From the IMG/VR virus record IMGVR_UViG_3300008262_000024, positions 28,843-92,842 of that record: 64,000 bases of DNA, one strand, 5' to 3'. The DNA is from a virus. The position numbers and the translations under genes are program-made. The notes under the pieces are model-generated. The model did not search any database, was not told where the DNA came from, and saw only the letters and a program-made list of their open reading frames with translations. Below are positions 12,801 through 24,300 of the stretch, in pieces. Within the stretch, counting starts at the first letter, position 1. Every line of letters starts with the position of its first letter.

Positions 12801-13233
12801 CTTCATTAGCATAATCTTCCCATTCTTGTACACTATTAACCCAAACATTATCTAATGACTCTCCTAATGATTCATTAGTAAATGCAGCCATAGTTAGACC
12901 ACCAACATATCCTGGCATTTTTGCAATCTCACTTACAAATTTATTTACAGTTCTTAAAGCACCTGCTCCAAGTTTTTCAGGAACACTTTGAAAATATTCT
13001 TGTTCAAATTCAACTTGTTCAGGTGTTCTAAAAAATACAGCTTCTTTATTATCAATATCAAAAGTAAAATCTTCTGAAAACCAAGATTTACCTGAATCAA
13101 CTATGTTTTGATAATCTTCAATAGAAACACCAGGAGCATTTCTTATTGGAATATAATTTTGTTGTTGTTCTTCTAAAACTGGTGCTTTAGGTGTATAAGA
13201 TTGTATTAACGACTTTATATCTTCTGTTGGCAT
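6877..13233 (-). CDS. Giant crAss-like cargo (ejection) protein, 2118 aa
   Basis: No enzyme motif is recognised. The N-terminal 450 residues are Ala/Gly-rich and helical, with hydrophobic stretches near residues 178 (GFLASMLVPG) and 428 (IALGGILGGGMSIVG) that could contact a membrane. Long charged coiled coils follow at about 680-735 and 870-1050, and a Lys/Glu-rich segment near 1905-1980. It lies between the polymerase gene (4-nt overlap) and the 694-aa gene (14-nt gap). Giant proteins in this position in crAss-like phages are packaged with the virion and leave through the tail. I infer the same here. It could also supply part of the polymerase holoenzyme; nothing in the sequence settles that. 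Confidence 0.7.
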   Translation of the reverse strand: MPTEDIKSLIQSYTPKAPVLEEQQQNYIPIRNAPGVSIEDYQNIVDSGKSWFSEDFTFDIDNKEAVFFRTPEQVEFEQEYFQSVPEKLGAGALRTVNKFVSEIAKMPGYVGGLTMAAFTNESLGESLDNVWVNSVQEWEDYANEELLKVYIPESVKKGGLLDNLFSASFWATEGADGIGFLASMLVPGNALKLLKLGQRGVNLYNAGNAYLRTVKGLSKGLTKTGALRYAAQAEKLGMRAARNFNDFTAATVNATLEASAEAKESFDNTLDAVVSNYMEANNIEDASQIDENTMMGLREQAGGVAADVFKFNMAILLVPNLMDQRALFGAFGSRKSALSKMFNEQGVLQDFSAKTLKQKYLGYLGKAAVGLGKEGFFEEGLQFSGAEYFKDQAMLSEDEQDKTYYQKLGGLIDSYVENLGTTDMRKAIALGGILGGGMSIVGQIKDDRYQSKYGSILHAQLKNNLIDRMKGVADIFEKDDNGKIIIEKGTPKINQEKFQQLLSQPENKIMLNKLADIAALSGDKEDYSLIQSILDYNYFQPFFEQGQEGIQILKNHITSELSKSELEKQDVEELLGLTGSTTQAQRMSNLLQRVDEYYELYDSVDNRHEFDMPTLQGGSKSDRAAFSQLIRNKKLEKVVLNSELKKVTNSLNQQIFNIVSKNLVDKEDPTTPVELSESDKKELELLYGKEKQYKEQLKDLLEDEKALYSKEAIQEEYNKYLADKTNKEISKQESEITDKQVTDKFAKDLADAGYKMDIEHTLDPEVKAKLSPEELQKFKGDDRFFYFELNGKEYEAYSERDVTTGKLKRLYRDSFTKEVKGEFTIDFLKKNKGVRIINKQEAFLKRKLERIRRSKVAKLRAFEVVYDKLWTSLSENKGMLQDAVNKRVQIKNEIEIYQNWIKEITNEFGRANNGKAQEKKQLQAEIKRLEGLLEEIDNQITDLNSIYDSLTQQLDLLYRIKEDFEINKQDGKFKTEQDNILFDEFTRSILNEINKELESLIEEERQLNENLQKAEQAVAKAEQELNNALDLRTELQIILEDLNRVKDINEIIQALLTADFVSDTNKDGSPNKLKLIAARYKPLKLIFSSIEKLRNNVITDEEYIKIIQITNNLLTDQYLGFGVEGLSQLTSDIKSAAKNANQIPLSVETQFYVDNHYFYPDRMIDKIVSHRQRLLESATKYYFDLSEQQIAQMGPREIRLLEITQKENDLKTLMNDLFIQYKNKLNRTPGQPINYNNQAPTGQAPTVYEEEEVGGKPDFSGFLSNYIFRSIALDLAYDDKTKKTSYPDNNEGLPELNENDENYRRLSTFIKNNPDLAKKYNVRFFIGRTDQDGNVTVSLGGGQTSSELLNLYKAIPEGEEGRKPGDLSIGFYLEDEKGNPATETYANQTKLVVGFIPKSITSKSGALRINNAAAVSLITNGFNIRKDVKFINNYEVKEKDGVYTFAAKNYGKDVDVTVTIKDGKAIIETRYDAFIAGTSALEISESDAEIVADYLKDGSNYAMSKAGKKIVSLLMNSKIKYQSNIVLNSEKTNNIENSGVYELYGEITIDELIAKAKEIIAGDKGLYQEQVINTIVNHVETENKKAYSGISLVTGGVPIIQYETDENGKPMFNKPVQRKITKALPVKVTEKGILEGGDIEVVDYTTQTSYTPGKVILKMDKTNEVVPLTQRTLTPDEILTALYIMSTADEGNVKAPDFGDKKFMRIKKSSSSDEMQAIGSYLMLPFNSESNVSAITSLLYWGRQLDKNYIDQQGKEIPIASDKVSEIFYHNGEIHFKKKLEDGKWIQTSLDILTLKKALASTDPLQNPLIGDLVTYLADKRLNVNKQLLGENTPNLYFHPQVKRTADGKYEMSYKSYPSYRSFLVDSVLRTSLPSKDNFPKFANKMIVFKRVSEGNTIKVQLNENFTKPSDKPENKKVVVSKKKETKTETDTSELNLSDEDKIKAKLKAQKEKLKAKLKASLSEETPVSKEEEVADEIESDSTATVSDRKKQLNEIKNLVASTDDLTSKMDDIFNVLDEAKYESWQNTLNQTELEKDLKDKLSKAKSETEVANIVSKYLLSKFINAELAALEGKPTETKEGETKLQKFRRRGVSGLSAPSTKAEKAMMQQQAKNCKTK

Positions 13234-13247
13234 TTTAATTAAATTTA

Positions 13248-15332
13248 TTATCTTGAATATAATCCTATACCTAATATATTTTCTACATCTCCATATGATA
13301 ATATATAAGTGCTTTTATCATTAGGATTAGGTTCAAATTTATCTGCTATAAATCCTATTTTACCATCGTCACCTGCATAACCTTGACCCATTACAAACAA
13401 ATCAGGTATTGGTTTACCTGTATTGTCTACTGCATTAGCAATATAATGATAACCTATCTTTATAGGTGTAGTTATAGCTTTACCTTCATTTGCAAAACCT
13501 CTAAGTCTTGTTAATCCTTCAGAGTATTCAATATTAGCAAGCATACTTGATTCATTTAAAAACTCTTCTGTATTTCCTTTATTAGCAGATTTTGTCATGT
13601 CATCTTTAATACTAGTTTTAGTCATTGTTTTTATTTCTCTACTAGTAGCATCATTAATATTAACTATATGAGTACTAATCTCTTTTCCTTTATCATCTTT
13701 TAATATAATTTGATAAGACATTTGATCAGTAATTGGATTTTTAACTAAAGTTATTGAAGATTGTTCTTTATTAGCTTCTGGATTATCTTTTAATATTTGA
13801 TCAAAACCAATATTATTACTTGTACGAGCATTTAATGTTCTATTAAATAATCCTTCTTTAACTGCTTTAGATGTTTGATTTAAATTTGATCCTGGATTAA
13901 TATCAACTATAGTTTGCATTTCTTGAGTAATTGTACCAGATTGTGCAAGTTCTCTTGCTTTAGGTTCATAATAACTATATTTTATTTTACCTAAAGAATG
14001 CATTTGAATGTTATTAACCATTTGTTTAGGATCTGTAGGTGAAATTACAGTTTTACCCCAAGGTGTATATCCTGTAATTTTCTTTTCATCTTTCATATAT
14101 TTAACAAATTCTGATTTAGATAATGGTTTTAAACCATTTTTACCAACAGCTTGTTGCATTTTAGGTAAATATAATGCATTGTTTGCAAGCATAGTGTTAA
14201 ATTCTTTTATATATTCTTGATAATATTTATCAATATATTCAGGCTTGTTTACTGCAGAATGAATTAAATCTATATTTGTTTGTAATGAATTTAAATTATT
14301 TCTTAATTGATCTATTTCTTGTTGTTTCTTTTGTATTTGATAACTATTAAGTTTACCTCTTGTTTCAGGATTTTCAAGTTCTTTTTGTAAAGCAGCTATT
14401 TGATTTTTTGTATTAATTATACTTTGTTTAGCAGAATCATAGTTAATATTAACAGGAGTAGTTTGACCAGTAAATGTTAACAATTGTGATTGTTCTTTTA
14501 ACCTTTGTTCTTGCTCTCTACCCCATTGTGGATTTTCTCTTAATGACTTTGAAGTTTGTGTAAATATTCTTTCATTAATAACTGATTCAACTAAATTATC
14601 AAATGTTGAATTTCTTTTATATCCCATTTTTTCATCCCAATCACCTAAATCATTTAAATAACCTGAATAACTAGAATAAATTGTTGGTAAAACTCTTCTA
14701 ATTAAAGGTTCTAGTTTTTCTCTTGTAATATATCTACCTTCACTATCTACATAAAACTGACCAGTTATACTAGTACTACCATGTGCATCTGCAACAACAT
14801 TATCAACAGCATTTTCAAAATCTGTTCTCATTTTTGTAGAAATTTCTCTAGCATCATATCCTGCACGTTGATTATATGGTCTAAGTGCTCCTGTAGTTGG
14901 ATCATATGTAGAATACATAGGATCTGCTTTTAAACCTAATTCAGGTGCTCCTTTTTCCATTAAAGATGTTAAACTTTTCATAACTTCTTTATGAGGTTCA
15001 ACAGCTGCTGTCATAGTTTGTATTCTTTTATCTTGAGCAATATTTCTAAGTACTTTAGAAAATTCTCTAGATGCAGTATTGAAGTCACCTGTTTGTCTTA
15101 TATAATCTGTAATTTGATATAATTGATCATTATATTCATTTTGAACATGTTTCTTACCTGGCATATCACCAGGATTAACTTCAAAGTTTAAAAGTTTATT
15201 AGCAGCATCACCTTGTGCTAAAGCTGCATCATAACCTTTTTGTTTTTGTTCAGCAACTCCTTGTAAGAATTCCCAAGGCATATCTACTTGAGTAGATACA
15301 TATTCTCTTAATCTAGGTTTATAAAATCTCAT
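13248..15332 (-). CDS. crAss-like cargo protein, 694 aa
   Basis: Unrecognised by motif. It is mostly helical, with a Gln/Asn-rich coiled coil at about residues 300-355 and a more globular C-terminal part. It sits in the cargo gene block between the 3014-aa and 2118-aa genes, with gaps of under 20 bases, so it is surely co-transcribed with them. Position, size and lack of a signal peptide fit a packaged internal virion or ejection protein of crAss-like phages. That role is inferred from gene order alone. Confidence 0.6.
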   Translation of the reverse strand: MRFYKPRLREYVSTQVDMPWEFLQGVAEQKQKGYDAALAQGDAANKLLNFEVNPGDMPGKKHVQNEYNDQLYQITDYIRQTGDFNTASREFSKVLRNIAQDKRIQTMTAAVEPHKEVMKSLTSLMEKGAPELGLKADPMYSTYDPTTGALRPYNQRAGYDAREISTKMRTDFENAVDNVVADAHGSTSITGQFYVDSEGRYITREKLEPLIRRVLPTIYSSYSGYLNDLGDWDEKMGYKRNSTFDNLVESVINERIFTQTSKSLRENPQWGREQEQRLKEQSQLLTFTGQTTPVNINYDSAKQSIINTKNQIAALQKELENPETRGKLNSYQIQKKQQEIDQLRNNLNSLQTNIDLIHSAVNKPEYIDKYYQEYIKEFNTMLANNALYLPKMQQAVGKNGLKPLSKSEFVKYMKDEKKITGYTPWGKTVISPTDPKQMVNNIQMHSLGKIKYSYYEPKARELAQSGTITQEMQTIVDINPGSNLNQTSKAVKEGLFNRTLNARTSNNIGFDQILKDNPEANKEQSSITLVKNPITDQMSYQIILKDDKGKEISTHIVNINDATSREIKTMTKTSIKDDMTKSANKGNTEEFLNESSMLANIEYSEGLTRLRGFANEGKAITTPIKIGYHYIANAVDNTGKPIPDLFVMGQGYAGDDGKIGFIADKFEPNPNDKSTYILSYGDVENILGIGLYSR

Positions 15333-15349
15333 ATCTTATTTTTATTTAA

Positions 15350-18300
15350 CTATTTATTCCACATATTTATTCTACCTTCTGAAGTATTTTTATAAACATC
15401 AGGAGTTCCTTTTCTTTTCCAATAATCAGAAAGTATATCTTGTTTAGCTTTATCTATTTTTTGTACAAAAGCAGGATCATTCATTAATGCTTTTATTTCA
15501 GCTTCTTTCTCTTTAAATAATTTTTCATCTGTTGCTTTAGTTTGTACATCATTTAAAGTAGTAAATCCTGCAGCTAAAAGTAAAACATCTTCTATGTTTC
15601 TTCCAGTATTATATTTATAATCAACTAATCTTTTTTGAACATCAACAGGATAATCTTTTACTTGTGGTAAATATTCTTTAGTTATAAATTCAGTAGCTTC
15701 ATCTTTATCAATTTTATTATCTTTCCACATTTCAGGATATTTCTTAGACCATTTTTCTTTTTTTATACCATAATTTTCAAGACCTGTACCACCTGCTGAT
15801 CCTTTAGTAGATTCATAATCTAAAATTTGATTTATCCATTCATTATTATTTACTTTATCAGCAGGAGTAACATTAGCAGATGGTACATTAGCATTAGCAG
15901 CTGGTGTATTAGCACCTGTATTTGCTGCAGGTGCATTTTGTTTATAAGGATCATTGTAAGGTGTTGGTGTAAAAGTACCTCCTTCAGTATTTGGTACAAA
16001 TTTAAAACCTCCTTGTCCATCTGGAACTAATTTAAAATTACCAGTACCAATATTATTAGCAATAGTTTTATTTACTTGATTAATTCTATAATCTCTAATC
16101 ATATTAGCAGTAGAAGAACCTACACCACTAAGACCTTCTGTTACATTAGTTCTAGCAGCATCTTTTTCTTGCTGTCTATCAATTTGCTCTTGCATTGCTA
16201 TTTGAGCATTTTGTGCATTAACTTGATTTTGCATTTGAGTATTAGCTACATCAGCTTCATACTGTATACCTGCAGTTTGAGCACCTCTTTGATTAGCTGC
16301 TTGTAATCCTAATCCTCTCATATTAGACATATAACTTCCTGATGTAGGAGCACTTTGTCTTAAATTATAACCAGCTAAATCTTGAGCTTGTCTAGATTGT
16401 TTATTAGCTAATATTATTGCTCTATAAGGATCTATTTTATCAGCTTTAATTCTTTCATAATTAACATCATCAGGTCCTTTTAATCCATAGTATAATTGAC
16501 TTAATGGACCTGCAGCTTGTGCTGCCATTGATGCATAATCTAATCCTGTAAGACCTTGATTAGGTTGATTAGGTTGATTAACTTTAGGAATAGATGCTCC
16601 TTCAGGTCTCCAACCTTCTTCATATTGACTAATCATATTTGGATTAATACTTACAGGATCACCATCTAAATTAACACCTTCATATCCCCAATCTAGCATA
16701 GAAGTTGAACCTGTTAAAGGTTGTCCAAGTTCTGAAGGTATATTTTTATTAACAGGTGCATCAATGTTTTCAGTAATAGGTTCTGCAGATGAATTATTTA
16801 TAATATTACCGCTTTTATCAAATTCAAAAGTTTCTAAATCTATAGATTCAGGACCTGCTTTTTTATTTGCACTTACCATAGGTGGTATAAATCCTGAAGT
16901 ATTAGAAGTATTAGAAGTATTAGATACACGTGATGGTGAATATGGTCCAGGTATTTGTTCTACTGGTCTTAAATGTTCTGGTAAAAATGGACTAGGTTGA
17001 TTAATAGGATTTATATTAGGCTGTTGGTTGTTAGTTGTACTTCTATTACCAATTCTAAATCCTCTTTGTTTTAAATAATCTCTAGCACTTAAATAACTTC
17101 TAATTGTATTTAAAAAATTATTCATTGGATTAGGATTTGTATTTTTTTGTCTATCTAAAATACTAGTTGCATTACCTTGAGCATCTATTACATTAGGTGT
17201 ATCCAAATTAGTTAAATAATTATTTATATTATTATATTCTGAAGCATCCATATCTGCCATTCCTGGTAAATCATATGGAGGTCCACCATTAGAATACATA
17301 TTACCACCTTGTGCCATCATCATTCCACCTCTGTTTTGTGCAGCTACTTGAAATGGTTGTGCAACATTAGATACCATTGGACCACCATGTGCATGTTTCC
17401 AACTAGCAGCATTTCTAGCAAAGTTAGCTTTCTTAACCATTGCTGAAGAATAATTTTCTTTATTAGCTAATACTTGTCTTGCAAACTCTTGTACAGATTT
17501 ACCATGTTTAGTGGCTGCTGCAGTAAATGTACCTCTTTTAGATTCTTTAATATGTATACCACCGCCTTCACCATATTGATTAACATAAGCATCAGCTTCT
17601 TGTGGTGACATGTGAGATTCAACTCTTGCTCTTAAAATTTCTTTAGGTAGTTTACCACCTTTGGAATATCCTGGCATATTAAGTCCTTTATATTTTTTAG
17701 GATTAATATATCCACCATAAGCGGCAGCATATTCTTCCTCAACTATTTTTGTAATATCTTTATTTAGTTTACCACCTGCAGCTGCATATTGTAAAGCACC
17801 ATTAACCATAGCTTGTCTTTGTTCTTCTTTAGCCTTAGCTTCAGCTCTAGCAAGTTCTGTTTCTTTAATAGCTCTCTGCTTAATTTGCTCAATAGTTTCT
17901 TCAACTAAAGGATCCATTGGTCTTCTAAGGTTATCTTTATATTTAGATAAATCTCTTAATGTATATTTATCTAATCTTTTTTTAAGATTTTCAGCCATAG
18001 TTCTACCAAACTCATCTGTTTGAGTATTTTGACCATTTACTTCATCTGAAACTACATAACTATCATCAAGAACATATTCTCCACCTTCTGCCATAGCATT
18101 AGGTCCAATAGGTACTCCACCATATGCATTTTCATGATGTAATCCTGATGATTTAGGAATAAGGTTTATTCCATATTTTTCTAAAGTAGTTCCACCTTTA
18201 GAATATCTTGTTCTGTAGTTTTTGTATTTATCTCTCATAGAGTTTTGCAAATTTAATGAATTATTATTTATATTACCACCAGTAGCTGCAAATGATAATC

Positions 18301-21300
18301 CTTGATTTAACATTTGATCAGGATACATTGCAGGATTTTGAAAATTATTTATACTTGAATCTACTGATGGTGTTGTACTTGGCATACCTTGTGAAGGATT
18401 TACAAATCTAGAACCTATTCCTACTAATTGTCCAGCAGCATTTAATTCTTTAGAACCAAATTCAGAACCTAAAGTTCCTAACACTTGACCTGCACCACTA
18501 ACAATTTGTTGAGGATTACCACTTATTATACCAGAAGTTAAATTACCTGCACTAGATGCTATTTGACCTGTTTTATTTGCCCACTTATCAGCACCTCTTT
18601 GATATTCTTGACTATGTCCTAAATTTTTAGTAACTCCTTGTATAGCACCTTTACCCATTCCATATGCAGGACCTAAAAATATTGAACCTGCAACATCAGT
18701 TCCTAAACCTGCAACTCCTTCCATTACAGCAGCTGCATTTGCAAATCCTTTATTATTATAATTAAAATTAACAAAGTTATTACCACTTATTTGTTCAAAT
18801 GGACTAGCTATAAAGTTTAACCCTAATTTACCAATATCTTCTAATACACCACCTCTCTTATATTGCATTGGTACACCTGCATAGTACATATATGGATTCA
18901 TATAACCTCCTTGTGATTGTTGTTCAGGTTGAAGGTTTTGTTTCATTGTTGTTCCTATTACAACACCTGTTGTTCCTGCAAATCCTATTTTATTTAATGA
19001 TTTTCTTATTTTAGATATATCAAAATCATTTACACTTTGAACATATGGATGTTTTTGATTTATTAAATATTGTAATGCATTTTTAATATCTTCATCATCT
19101 TTTGGATAATATACTCTACTACCATCTTTATCATTAAGTATCATTCTTAATTCATTTTGAACAGCTTCAGCTTCATAATGAGCTGCATCATGATTTTTAT
19201 AAACATATGTACCATCTTGGTTTTTTAAACCTTTAGACCAAGCATCATCAAGTATTTTTCTTTCATGAACTGTAGGTAAAGTAGATAGATCTCTTAGAGT
19301 TCTACTATGAGCTGTTTCATGTATTCCAGTAAGATAAGTATCTTCAGGACTTAAATGTGGATCAATTACTATAATATCATCCTTATCCCCAATGTCTCTA
19401 ATACCATATTTACCTTGTGATATATTTCCAGATTTATCTTCTAAATAAAGTCTAGGATTATCTGCAACTTGTTTAAATGGATCTGGTTCTTTTGCATTTT
19501 CAAAATCTCTAAATCTATTAAACGGTTCAACAAGTTCAGGATCATTTGCAAATCTTGCTTTTTGATTACTTAAATTAAATTCATTATTAGTTCTAAATAA
19601 TGAAAGTTTTTTTCTATTATATGGGGATTGTGAAAATGTAGCAGCGTCTTCATTAGCTTGCCATAAAGCAAAATTTCTTTTATCTGCTAATGAAGGTTTT
19701 TGTAATGGATTAATAGGAATATTTGGATTTACTGAAAAATTATTTTTAAAATAGTTTCTATATCCTGTTTTAGCAGTATTTAATCCCATACCTAAACCAC
19801 CAATTACTCCTGGTGATCCTGATAAAAATAAACCTGTTTCTAAACCTCTAGCAAGTTTTTCATCCCAAGGTGCATTAGAACTATAATATCCACTATTTAT
19901 ATCTGATCCTAACATATTTGCACCAGAAATTCCTCCTGTTAATCCTAATATATTATTTCCAGTTAACCACGGTATAGTTCTTCCACCTACTACTGCAGGT
20001 AGTTGTAATGTTGAAGCTACTGCAGGAACAGTTTTAGATGCTATAGCTCCAGCAACTGGTGCAAATAATGCAGCTTCAATTGGACCCATTGTAGGTTCTG
20101 CTCTACCTGATGCTGGTGGTTGATAATTAGGATTTTGTATCCAACCAGTTTCTGAAGGAATAAATCTTGGTGCAGTTGGACCAACAATATCTGGATTATA
20201 TAAACCAGTATCTTCAATATATTCAAGTTCAGGAAGTGTTCTTTGTAACATTTCATCACCTGGCATCATGTAGTATTCATTATTTTCACTACCTACATAA
20301 TTTATCATTTTATTTTGTTTAGGATCCCAAAATTTTTTACGATATAATGTTACAGAATTATTTTTATTACCATCTTTATTATTACCACCTGTTGGTCCAC
20401 CACCATCATACATATATCCACCTGTAGCTTTTTGATTATTTTTAATCCAACCTTTTTCAGTATCTGCACCAGGATACATATCTTTATACATATTATATTG
20501 ATTCCAATCAATTGCTCTCCAACCTTGACCATCATCCATGTATAATTCAGGTGTTCCTCTATCTACACCATCTATAGTACCTTTCTTTAAACTTGGAGAC
20601 ATTTCTCTAAGTAATACTTTAGATGGAAATTTAAGTTGAATAGGACTTAATTTTAAAGGTTCTTCTTTAGATTCAAATCCTTTAAATGGTATAGATTGTA
20701 AGTTTGGTATTTCATCTAAAGTTGCTAATTTAATAGCAGGTTCATCCCAATAAGGAATAGGATATGTATATTGATCTGGATCATTTACAATTGATTCTGG
20801 ATAATATTCACCTCTTTTAAGATGCCAGTTTATATCATGTTCTTTATCAATACCATATGTTTCTACATCAGTAATTTGTTCTATCCAATGATTAGTTTCA
20901 TCTTTTCTATTTGTTATATATGTAGGATGATTTCTTCTATGAGTAACCATATCTAACAATTCTTCTTTTGTTAAATTTGGATAATATTTTTGTAATTCTA
21001 TAAGATTAGTATCATCTTCTATTTCTTTTGTAAAATTTTTTTTCCAAGGAGCTTTAGGTAAATATGTAGTAGCATATGCATTATCTAAAGGTTCAGCTTC
21101 CCAAGAAGTTTGATTATGATATTTTGAAGGTTTATATTTTTTAAATAAATTATTATAATTCCATGGATTATCTAAATCATCATAACGATACTGTGACCAA
21201 TTACTTGTTTCTCCATAATGATGTTCTGGTATTTCTGTAGTATAACTATAAGTTACTGGTGATCCATATGCACCTGTTATTGGATCTTCTGTTAAATTTG

Positions 21301-24300
21301 GATAACTACCATCATCTAAAGGTGATGCATAATAATTAGGAACTTTAACATTGATTGAATTATTCCATTCATCATCTGATATAGTACCTAATTTATCTAC
21401 ATTTGAAAAAATATTGTAAAAATTTTCATCTGAATTTAATAAATATTCTTTTTGATAATATGGTAATTTACTAAATTGATTCAATCTTAATCTTACTAAA
21501 TAATCTTTATATTCAGGACTATCACGTTTATAGTATCTTTTAGGTGGATCATCATCACCACCAAGTAATCCACCATTAGCTGCATATAACATATCTTGAG
21601 ATTTTGTTTGATTACTTACAAAACTATCATTTAGAAATTTTAATTTTTCAGCATCACCTTTTATAAGTTCATATATATCTTTAATGTTAGAATCCAAATT
21701 TTCATCATCAAGATTTTTATTAATTATACTTCTTAATTCTTTAGGACTATAATCTTTAGTAGGATCAATATTATTTAATTGTCTCCATACACTTAATCTA
21801 GCCCTGATTTCTTCATCTTGAGTTAAAGCATCTTTACCACTTAACCATTTTTTATTATTTTTAAATTCTTCAGGAAAACCACTGCTTATATTTAAAAATT
21901 CTTGAGGTGCTTTATTACTTAACCAATGATCATTTTCATGTGTTATTAAAGTATTTATATCTCCATAATATCTATTGTTAAGATCAGTGTCACTATAATC
22001 AATAGTATTTTTAGAAGGAGTATATAATCCTTCAGTTGTCATTTGATTAGAAGGTAATATATTTACTTTAGGATATTGATTTGGAGAGTTTAATAAATTT
22101 AATCTACTATTAGCAACATCTGTAAACTTAGGATTTTTTGCTCTACCTTCATACCACTTTTTAAAATAATCATATGTAGTTTTAGACGATTTATCTTTAT
22201 CTCCACCATCTGAATAAATATAACCACCTGTAGCCTTTGGTTTATCATACAAGTTTCCTCCTGGATCTGGAGCTTCTAAATCTTTAAGAAGATATTGATC
22301 ACTTAATTTTTTAAATTCTAATTCAGGTACTATTTGCTGTTCTTGACCAGAAATCCATACTCTATACATAGGATCTTCATAAGGAGATCTTCTGTATTTC
22401 TCATATGTACCTTCAAAAAAGTTATCTAAATTTGGTTTTCCAAAATCAACATTAGGAGGAGTTGCAATAATACCTGGTCCAACTTCTTCACCTTTATAAG
22501 GTTTTGAAGGTAATAATTCTATTTCTGGTTTTCCTAATATTGGTTTAATTTCTGGTTTTTTAAATATAGGCATTACAGCAGCTCCTTTTACTTTACTAAA
22601 ATGATTACTATCATAAGCAATTTGAAAAGGTTTAATACCATTCTTACCATGCCAATACTCCATTAATGGATCATCTCCTCTAATCATTTCGGGAGCACCT
22701 TCATATTTTTCAAACTCAAACTCTTCTCCAAAATCTTTATATTCTTTTAATTTATTATTTGATACATTATATAAACTTAAACTATCATTATAAGCTCTTT
22801 CAGCTTTTTTAAATTCTGAAGGATTAGTGTATACTCTAGTTTTATTTTTATTTTTTTTATTTTTATCTTTATCACCATCTACATAACCACCTTGAGCAGC
22901 ATATTGCATAGGTGTTTGTGTTTGATTACTAGCAAGTGTATTTAAGTATTTAGATATTTCATCATCAGTATAATATTTAAATAAATGATTTTTATATCCT
23001 GATTCTTTAATTTGTTTTAATCTTTCTGGAGTAATTATTTCACCTGGTTGAAAATTATTATCAAATCTCATTTGCATTAAGAAAGGATACATTTCACCTC
23101 TATTAAAATCTTTATCTAATCTATCTTGAGAAGGTGTTAAAAATTTACCTTTAAATGTTCTATCAAAAGTTTCATTATCATATAAACCTGTTTTATGCAT
23201 TAACTCATGAACAGATACTGATTCTGGACCATATTGATCATTAGCTGCATTTGTAATTACAATTCTACCTTGTTCATCAGTAAATCCTTGAGGATTTTTA
23301 CTCATGGTTTTTTTAAAAAATTTATCATACTCAGGATCATTATAACTAGCTCTATATAAATCAAGTAATTGTGAATTATTTTCTGGATTTGTATTATATA
23401 AAAATTTAGTATCGTAGATATCACTTATAACACCAGGTATTGCTTTATTTATACTTTTTAAATTAGACTCAGCTGCTCTTTGTTTAGCTTCTTTATTTCC
23501 ATAAATTTTTTTACTTAATTTTGAAGCATGGTCTGGAAAATTTTTATTTAATCTATTAGCAAATTCAGGATCTTGAACCCAAGAACTTACCCAATCTTGA
23601 GCAGGTTTAGCAACAGTAACTCCTTGATTTAAAGTAGATTTAAAAGGATCATCTTTACCATCTGTTGGTCCACCTTGAGCTAATGAAACACCTTTATAAA
23701 AATTTGCAAGATCAAAATTTTGTCTATCATATTCTTGTCTACTAGGATAAGTTTGATAATATTCTTCAGGAGTCATTCCTTGATTATTTATAAAACCTTC
23801 TCTCCATCTCATGTAACTATCGTACTCAGAATCTAAAATATCTTTATTTACTCCTGGCATATAAGGATTATCAGTAGGATAAATAATATTATCATCTAAT
23901 AATACTGGAGGTTGTACTAATGATTTGGTAGGTCCACCATGAGCATAAGGAATTCCTGTAGCTTTTTTATATCCTATTGATGATATATAATCAGCATATT
24001 GATTAGGTACTTTTATTGCTTCATTACCAGGATTCATTATAGTAGGATACATATAAGCTTGTCCTGTTTCATCTTCTCCCCATGCCATTAAATGAGAATT
24101 TTTTTGTCCAAATTCATTAACATCTGGTTGTACAAACATATTTGATTCTGGATATTCACCAACAGCATAAGCTCTTTGCACAAAATCTTTATCTCTGTTT
24201 CTGTTCATAATAATTTTAGAAATTAAATCTCCTTCTAAAGTATTAACAGGTCCACCATCAGAATATTGCTTAGCTTTAATTTTCCTTTCTTGCCTAAGCA